Notes under the pieces: model-generated
What the model was told of the DNA's origin: nothing
Database searches by the model: none
The model's input: only the letters and a program-made list of their open reading frames with translations
DNA from: JAUWCW01 sp030609125 [NCBI: Candidatus Rokuibacteriota bacterium]
Lineage (GTDB): Bacteria > JAUVQV01
NCBI GenBank assembly: GCA_030609125.1
Contig: JAUWCW010000057.1
Span: 1-9,287, forward strand
DNA length: 9,287 nucleotides
Direction: 5' to 3'
Shown: piece by piece, positions 5,184 to 9,287 of the stretch
How the letters are laid out: every line of letters begins with the position of its first letter
How positions within the stretch are numbered: position 1 is the stretch's first letter
Position numbers and translations under genes: made by a program

Positions 5184-6905
5184 ATGAAAAAGGGGTTTCA
5201 AAGCAAGGTAAAGGTCAGGATTGTATCGGTAGCACTTCTTCTTTCGTTTTGCGGCGGGGCTATCCTGGCCCGCCTGTATTATCTCCAGGTCGTGTTTCAC
5301 CAGAAGCTCTCGAGCAGGGCTGCCTCACAGATCTACGAAGAGGTCCGGTTTGCACCCAAGCGGGGAGACATAAGCGACCGCAACGGGCGAAAGCTGGCGG
5401 TGAACGTCGAGGTGGACTCGGTCTTCGGCGTGCCCTCCCGCGTAAAGGACCCGCCGGCCACGGCAAGGCAGCTCTCCCGCATAACCGGCAAGAGCGCCCG
5501 GTCTTTTCTCGCCGAGCTTCGCAAGAGCCGCTCATTTGTCTGGCTGCACCGGCGGGTTTCTCCCGATGTTGCAGCTTCCATCAAAGACCTCGAACTCGAA
5601 GGGATCGGCTTTCTCAAGGAGAACAGGCGCTACTACCCGCAGAGGGAAATGGCCGCCCAGCTTGTCGGCATAGCGGGCATTGACAACCAGGGGCTCGAAG
5701 GGATCGAGCTCGCCTACGAGGAGTATCTGCTGCGGGAGGCGGTGTGGCTGGTGGTGGAGAAGGATGCCCGAGGCCGGGACATTCTCCTCTCCGGTCCGCC
5801 GCGGGAAATTCTCGAGGAAGGGGCTGAGGTCAGGATCAGCATCGATGAGGCCCTTCAGCACATAGCCCAGAAAGAGCTTGCCCGCGGCGTGAGGGAAGCC
5901 GAAGCCCGGGGCGGAAGCATAGTGGTGCTCGCTCCCGGCACGGGTGAGGTTCTAGCCATGGCCAACCTGCCCTACTTCAACCCCAACGAGTTCCAGCGCT
6001 ACGGACCCCGCTATTTCCGGAACCGGGCCATCGGTGACCTGGTGGAGCCGGGATCGATCCTCAAGCCCGTTCTTCTCGCGGCGGCGCTGGAGGAAAAGGC
6101 CGTCACACCCCGCTCGCTCTTTTACTGCGAGGAGGGAGCGATGCCCTTTATGGGCAGAGTTCTCCACGACGTGCACCCCCACGGCTATCTCGACGCGGTG
6201 GGAGTTGTCGTGAACTCGAGCAACATCGGGGCGACGAAGATGGCCATCAAGCTCGGGGCGGACAAGTACTATGAGTACCTCCGCAAATTCGGTTTCGGCG
6301 AAAAGACCGGAATCGACGTGCCCGGAGAGTCTCCGGGTCTTCTGCGCCCCGTGCCGAAATGGTCGGGGCTTTCCATTTCCGCCCTTGCCATCGGGCAGGA
6401 GCTTTCGGTGACTCCCCTGCAGATGGCGGCGGCCTACGCGGCCCTCGTGAACGGCGGGACGCTCTACCGGCCCTACGTCGTGCGGGAAATCATCGATGAC
6501 GAGGGAAACGTGGTGAAGCGGAACGGCCCGGTTCCCGTGCGGCGGATAATCTCGCCCGAGACGAGCCGCCGCATCCGGTCGGTGCTCGCCCGGGTGGTAA
6601 CGGACGGTACGGGACAGGAGGCCTCCGTGGAGGGCTTCCGCGTGTCGGGCAAGACCGGGACGGCACAGAAGTACGACAGCCGGGAGAAGACGTACTCCAA
6701 CAAGCGCTACCTGGCGTCCTTCGCCGGGTGTGCCCCGTCCGACTCTCCCCGCCTGGTGGTGGTGGTGATGATCGACGAACCGGAAGGGTCGATCTGGGGC
6801 GGGAGCGTGGCGGCGCCGGTCTTCAGCCGCTTTGTCGAACGCGCCCTGCGGTACCTGAACGTGCCCGCCACGGAGGGCGGCCGGGTGCTGGTCGCGGAGT
6901 CCTAG
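5184..6905 (+). CDS. ftsI: Septal peptidoglycan transpeptidase FtsI (class B penicillin-binding protein, PBP3 type)
   Basis: FtsI cross-links septal peptidoglycan in the periplasm, working with the glycosyltransferase FtsW. With the ATG at 5184 it has 573 residues: a short basic cytoplasmic start, one membrane anchor (about 12-37), the dimerisation/pedestal domain opening with RGDISDRNG (60-68), and the transpeptidase domain. The three penicillin-binding motifs are complete: SILK with nucleophile S291 (291-294), SSN (345-347) and KTGT (490-493). No PASTA repeats follow, as in Gram-negatives. The start is uncertain: AAGAGG lies only 2 nt from the ATG, and an in-frame TTG at 5166 would add six residues (MRRQEE). 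A 7-bp GC hairpin fills most of the 52-nt gap after ftsL. murE follows 11 nt after the TAG. Confidence 0.96.
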   Translation: MKKGFQSKVKVRIVSVALLLSFCGGAILARLYYLQVVFHQKLSSRAASQIYEEVRFAPKRGDISDRNGRKLAVNVEVDSVFGVPSRVKDPPATARQLSRITGKSARSFLAELRKSRSFVWLHRRVSPDVAASIKDLELEGIGFLKENRRYYPQREMAAQLVGIAGIDNQGLEGIELAYEEYLLREAVWLVVEKDARGRDILLSGPPREILEEGAEVRISIDEALQHIAQKELARGVREAEARGGSIVVLAPGTGEVLAMANLPYFNPNEFQRYGPRYFRNRAIGDLVEPGSILKPVLLAAALEEKAVTPRSLFYCEEGAMPFMGRVLHDVHPHGYLDAVGVVVNSSNIGATKMAIKLGADKYYEYLRKFGFGEKTGIDVPGESPGLLRPVPKWSGLSISALAIGQELSVTPLQMAAAYAALVNGGTLYRPYVVREIIDDEGNVVKRNGPVPVRRIISPETSRRIRSVLARVVTDGTGQEASVEGFRVSGKTGTAQKYDSREKTYSNKRYLASFAGCAPSDSPRLVVVVMIDEPEGSIWGGSVAAPVFSRFVERALRYLNVPATEGGRVLVAES

Positions 6906-6916
6906 GGTAGGCGACC

Positions 6917-8404
6917 GTGCAGGTGCGCGAGCTCTTCGGGCCTTCGGAGGAAGCGGGGAAGGTGACGGTGCATGGAAACAGGAGCCGGGAGGTGACAGGA
7001 TTGGCGGTCGACACGAGAAGCCTCCGGCGAGGAGACCTCTTCGCCGCGCTTTCGGGGCCCCGCAGCGACGGCCACTCCCACCTCAGGGAGGCCGTGGCGA
7101 GGGGGGCCTCGGCCCTTCTTGTCGAAAAAGGCCGCGGGAAGCGGGAGACGGTGGGGAGCGATGTGGCAGTGGTGGAGACGGACAACGTGCGGCTGACCCT
7201 CGCGGAGGCGGCGGACAGGTTCTACGGCCACCCCTCCGGCAGGCTCGACCTCTTCGGGATCACCGGCACCAACGGCAAGACGAGTATCACGCACGTGCTC
7301 GAAAGTGTTTTCAGGGAGGCGGGTGTGAAGGCCGGTGTGGTGGGCACCATCGAATACCGCTGGGACGGGCGCCGGGAGGAGGCGCCGTGCACCACACCCG
7401 AGGCGGCGGAATTGCAGCGCATTCTCGGCCGCATGGCGGATGACGGCGTCCGGGCGGTGGCCATGGAGATCTCGTCTCACGCCCTGGCGCAGCACCGGGT
7501 CGGCGGGTGCGCCTTCCGCGTGGCGGTCTTCACGAACCTCGGAAGGGACCACCTCGACTTCCATGCCGACATGGAGGACTACTTCGCGGCGAAGGCGCGG
7601 CTTTTCAGAAACTACAGGCCTGAGACGGTCCTCGTCAACATCGACGATCCGTTCGGCCGGAGGCTTCTCGACATGACGCCGAACGCCGTCTCCTATGGTC
7701 TCGCGGATGGTGCGGACTACACCGCCAGGGACGTGACAGCCGATTCTTCCGGCATCAGGTTCACTCTGCACGCGCCGGCGGGCAGGGAACTTGTCATACG
7801 GTCGGGGCTGCTGGGGATATTCAACGTCTACAACGTTCTCGCCGCCGCCGCCGCGGCCTGTGAATACGGTCTGGCGCCGGAAGACGTGATCCGGGGAATT
7901 GAGGGGGCGGATACGGTTCCCGGCCGCTTTGAAAAAGTCTCCCGTGAAGGCGAGCCGGCGGTGATCGTCGACTACGCGCACACCCCGGAAGCCCTGGGAA
8001 ATGCCCTCAGGGCGGCCCGTCTTCTGGTGGAGGGGAACCTCCTGCTGGTTTTCGGCTGCGGCGGTGACCGCGACAGGGGAAAGCGCCGGCTCATGGGCGG
8101 GGTGGCCGCCCGCCTTGCGGACTGCACGTTTCTGACGAGCGACAACCCCCGCAGCGAGGATCCCGGGGACATCCTGGAGGAGATCGCCGATGGGTACCGG
8201 GCGCAGGGCGAGGCGGGTGAGCGCCTCCGCATCGTACCCGACCGGAGAGAGGCCATCGGCAAGGCGATCGCGGCGGCGGGCGAGGGCGACGTGGTGCTTA
8301 TCGCGGGGAAGGGACACGAGGAGACCCAGGTCCTCTCAGGGCGGACCGTGCCCTTCTCCGACAGGGAAGAGGCCCGCCGGGCCCTGAGGGAAGCGGGAAA
8401 GTGA
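6917..8404 (+). CDS. murE: UDP-N-acetylmuramoyl-L-alanyl-D-glutamate-2,6-diaminopimelate ligase
   Basis: MurE adds the third residue of the stem peptide to UDP-MurNAc-L-Ala-D-Glu in the cytosol, using ATP. The 495-residue length is normal. The N-terminal domain binds the UDP-MurNAc part, with DTRSL near residue 33. The central domain has the ATP loop GTNGKT (117-122), a GRDHLDFH motif, and the lysine expected to be carbamylated, K226, in YFAAKARLF. DYAHTPEAL marks the start of the C-terminal region. DNPRSEDP (409-416) is the motif that selects meso-diaminopimelate rather than lysine, so the wall is predicted to be of the Gram-negative DAP type. The GTG at 6917 is preceded by AGG (6909-6911) at 5 nt; a GTG two codons further is also possible. 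The stop overlaps the murF ribosome binding region. Confidence 0.97.
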   Translation: MQVRELFGPSEEAGKVTVHGNRSREVTGLAVDTRSLRRGDLFAALSGPRSDGHSHLREAVARGASALLVEKGRGKRETVGSDVAVVETDNVRLTLAEAADRFYGHPSGRLDLFGITGTNGKTSITHVLESVFREAGVKAGVVGTIEYRWDGRREEAPCTTPEAAELQRILGRMADDGVRAVAMEISSHALAQHRVGGCAFRVAVFTNLGRDHLDFHADMEDYFAAKARLFRNYRPETVLVNIDDPFGRRLLDMTPNAVSYGLADGADYTARDVTADSSGIRFTLHAPAGRELVIRSGLLGIFNVYNVLAAAAAACEYGLAPEDVIRGIEGADTVPGRFEKVSREGEPAVIVDYAHTPEALGNALRAARLLVEGNLLLVFGCGGDRDRGKRRLMGGVAARLADCTFLTSDNPRSEDPGDILEEIADGYRAQGEAGERLRIVPDRREAIGKAIAAAGEGDVVLIAGKGHEETQVLSGRTVPFSDREEARRALREAGK

Positions 8405-8410
8405 GAGGAG
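8404..8410 (+). promoter_or_regulatory. Ribosome binding site of murF
   Basis: AGAGGAG begins on the last base of the murE stop and ends 8 nt before the GTG at 8419, a near-ideal Shine-Dalgarno site. It argues for the 8419 start over the in-frame GTG at 8401, which overlaps the murE stop as GTGA and would add MRGVLS. Confidence 0.6.
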
Positions 8411-8418
8411 TCCTGTCC

Positions 8419-9287
8419 GTGCCGGTTCTGACCACAGAGAAAGTGAGACGGTGCACCGGGGGCAGAGTGCTGCAGCCCGGGGCCGGTGAGGCCCTCGGCG
8501 TGGCCACGGACAGCCGCTCGGTGGGCGAAAAAGACCTCTTTGTCGCCCTCAGGGGAGAGCGCTTCGACGGGCATGACTTCGTCGCCGAGGCCTTCCGCAA
8601 GGGCGCCTGGGGCGCTCTCGTCGACGGCGGGGAATGGGCGCGGGAGAGCGTTTCCGGCCAGGCTGTCGGATTCGCCGACAGGGCTGTTATCGCCGTGGAC
8701 GATACGGAGAGGGGCCTGGGGGACATCGCCGCCTTTCACAGGTCGATGCTGCCCGTGCGGGTTGTAGGCATCACGGGGAGCAACGGCAAGACAACCACCA
8801 AGGAAATGGCCGCCTCCGTAGCGGGGCGGTGCTGGAGAGTGCACAAGAACAGGGGCAACTTCAACAACCTGATCGGCCTTCCCCTGACGGTCCTCGAGCT
8901 CGAAGAGGATCACCAGGTGGCGGTGCTGGAGATGGGCATGAACAGGAGGGGCGAGATACGACGATTGGCGGAGATCGCCCGTCCCGAGGTGGGAGTTGTG
9001 ACGAACGTCGGGCCCGTGCACCTGGAGCATATCGGATCCGTCCGGGGCGTGGCCGAGGCCAAGGCGGAACTGCTCGAGGAGCTCGATCGAGTCATCGCGT
9101 CGGTGGCCCACAGCCGCGTAGCGCAGGAAGTGGAAGCGGCGGAGGCCGAGGCCGAGGGCGAGGAGGTTATGCTGGCGCCGCCGTTCGAGCCAGCCACAGC
9201 CAAGCAGGGCCCTCCTGACGGGGCCACCACGCGACCGGCCGGCAAGGGTCCCGCGCCGGAGCGCAAAACAGATCGCCCCCGCGGCGG
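8419..9287 (+). CDS. murF: UDP-N-acetylmuramoyl-tripeptide-D-alanyl-D-alanine ligase MurF, 5' part, with an atypical insertion
   Basis: MurF adds D-Ala-D-Ala to the UDP-MurNAc tripeptide, completing the cytosolic pentapeptide precursor; it directly follows MurE in pathway and operon. The reading frame is open from GTG 8419 to the window end, 289 residues, with no stop. Recognisable parts are DSRSV near residue 35, FVALRGERFDGHDF, the ATP loop GSNGKTTTKE (120-129), NFNNLIGLPLT, EMGMNRRGEI, and TNVGPVHLEHIGS leading to AKAELLEEL. K215 in that last motif aligns with the carbamylated lysine of Mur ligases. After about residue 222 the sequence stops looking like MurF: residues 237-250 are Glu/Ala-rich, and 253-289 are rich in Pro, Gly and charged residues. 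The expected VLNxDD strand is not seen before the edge. This could be a disordered insertion, less likely an assembly or frameshift artefact. The C-terminal domain lies outside the window. Confidence 0.93.
   Translation, partial: MPVLTTEKVRRCTGGRVLQPGAGEALGVATDSRSVGEKDLFVALRGERFDGHDFVAEAFRKGAWGALVDGGEWARESVSGQAVGFADRAVIAVDDTERGLGDIAAFHRSMLPVRVVGITGSNGKTTTKEMAASVAGRCWRVHKNRGNFNNLIGLPLTVLELEEDHQVAVLEMGMNRRGEIRRLAEIARPEVGVVTNVGPVHLEHIGSVRGVAEAKAELLEELDRVIASVAHSRVAQEVEAAEAEAEGEEVMLAPPFEPATAKQGPPDGATTRPAGKGPAPERKTDRPRG

Noticed and set aside
6902-8317. Long open frame (471 codons) on the - strand opposite murE
   Set aside because: It lies entirely antisense to a clear murE, shows no recognisable motif, and is expected from GC-rich codon use leaving few stops on the opposite strand.
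7972-9111. Long open frame (379 codons) on the - strand opposite the end of murE and murF
   Set aside because: Antisense shadow of two motif-complete ligase genes; the translation is low-complexity and resembles no family.
8634-9218. Open + frame (194 codons) overlapping murF
   Set aside because: Out of frame with the clear murF motifs; the Gly/Arg-rich translation is a frame shadow and does not supply the missing MurF sequence.

Overview
This window reads as an ordinary, densely packed, GC-rich bacterial chromosome segment with every gene on the + strand. The genes point to a Gram-negative bacterium: MurE carries the DNPR motif of meso-diaminopimelate ligases, and the peptidoglycan synthase is a lean FtsI without PASTA repeats. 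The order folK, deoxynucleoside kinase, panB, panC, panD resembles that of Geobacter-like Desulfobacterota (Deltaproteobacteria). That placement is recalled from general knowledge of those genomes and was not tested by a search.

Region 1 (1-3039) is a cofactor and nucleotide operon. It holds the 3' end of folK (folate), a deoxynucleoside kinase (deoxynucleoside salvage), then panB, panC and panD, which together make pantothenate for coenzyme A. panB/panC overlap by 23 nt and panC/panD by 4 nt (ATGA), so translation is probably coupled. PanC has an unusual lysine-rich C-terminal tail.

Region 2 (3040-3293) is the only sizeable intergenic stretch. It begins with a pyrimidine-rich segment after panD that may end transcription. 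It finishes with a good sigma-70-type promoter (TTGACA, 17 bp, TAAACT) followed by three GTGGG boxes spaced exactly 10 bp apart. This matches the known MraZ operator design, so the downstream gene mraZ probably represses its own promoter.

Region 3 (3294-9287) is the start of the division and cell wall (dcw) cluster: mraZ, rsmH, ftsL, ftsI, murE and murF, the last running off the window. The products regulate the cluster (MraZ), methylate 16S rRNA (RsmH), build the septal peptidoglycan synthase (FtsL, FtsI), and add the third residue and then D-Ala-D-Ala to the UDP-MurNAc peptide precursor (MurE, MurF). Four of these six genes appear to use GTG or TTG starts.

I see no mobile element, CRISPR array, tRNA, rRNA or accessory system. 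The most unusual coding signal is a low-complexity segment of more than 60 residues in MurF, starting just after the lysine of the ligase active site and reaching the window end. Smaller points of interest are the PanC tail, a strong GC hairpin between ftsL and ftsI, and the layout of the MraZ operator.
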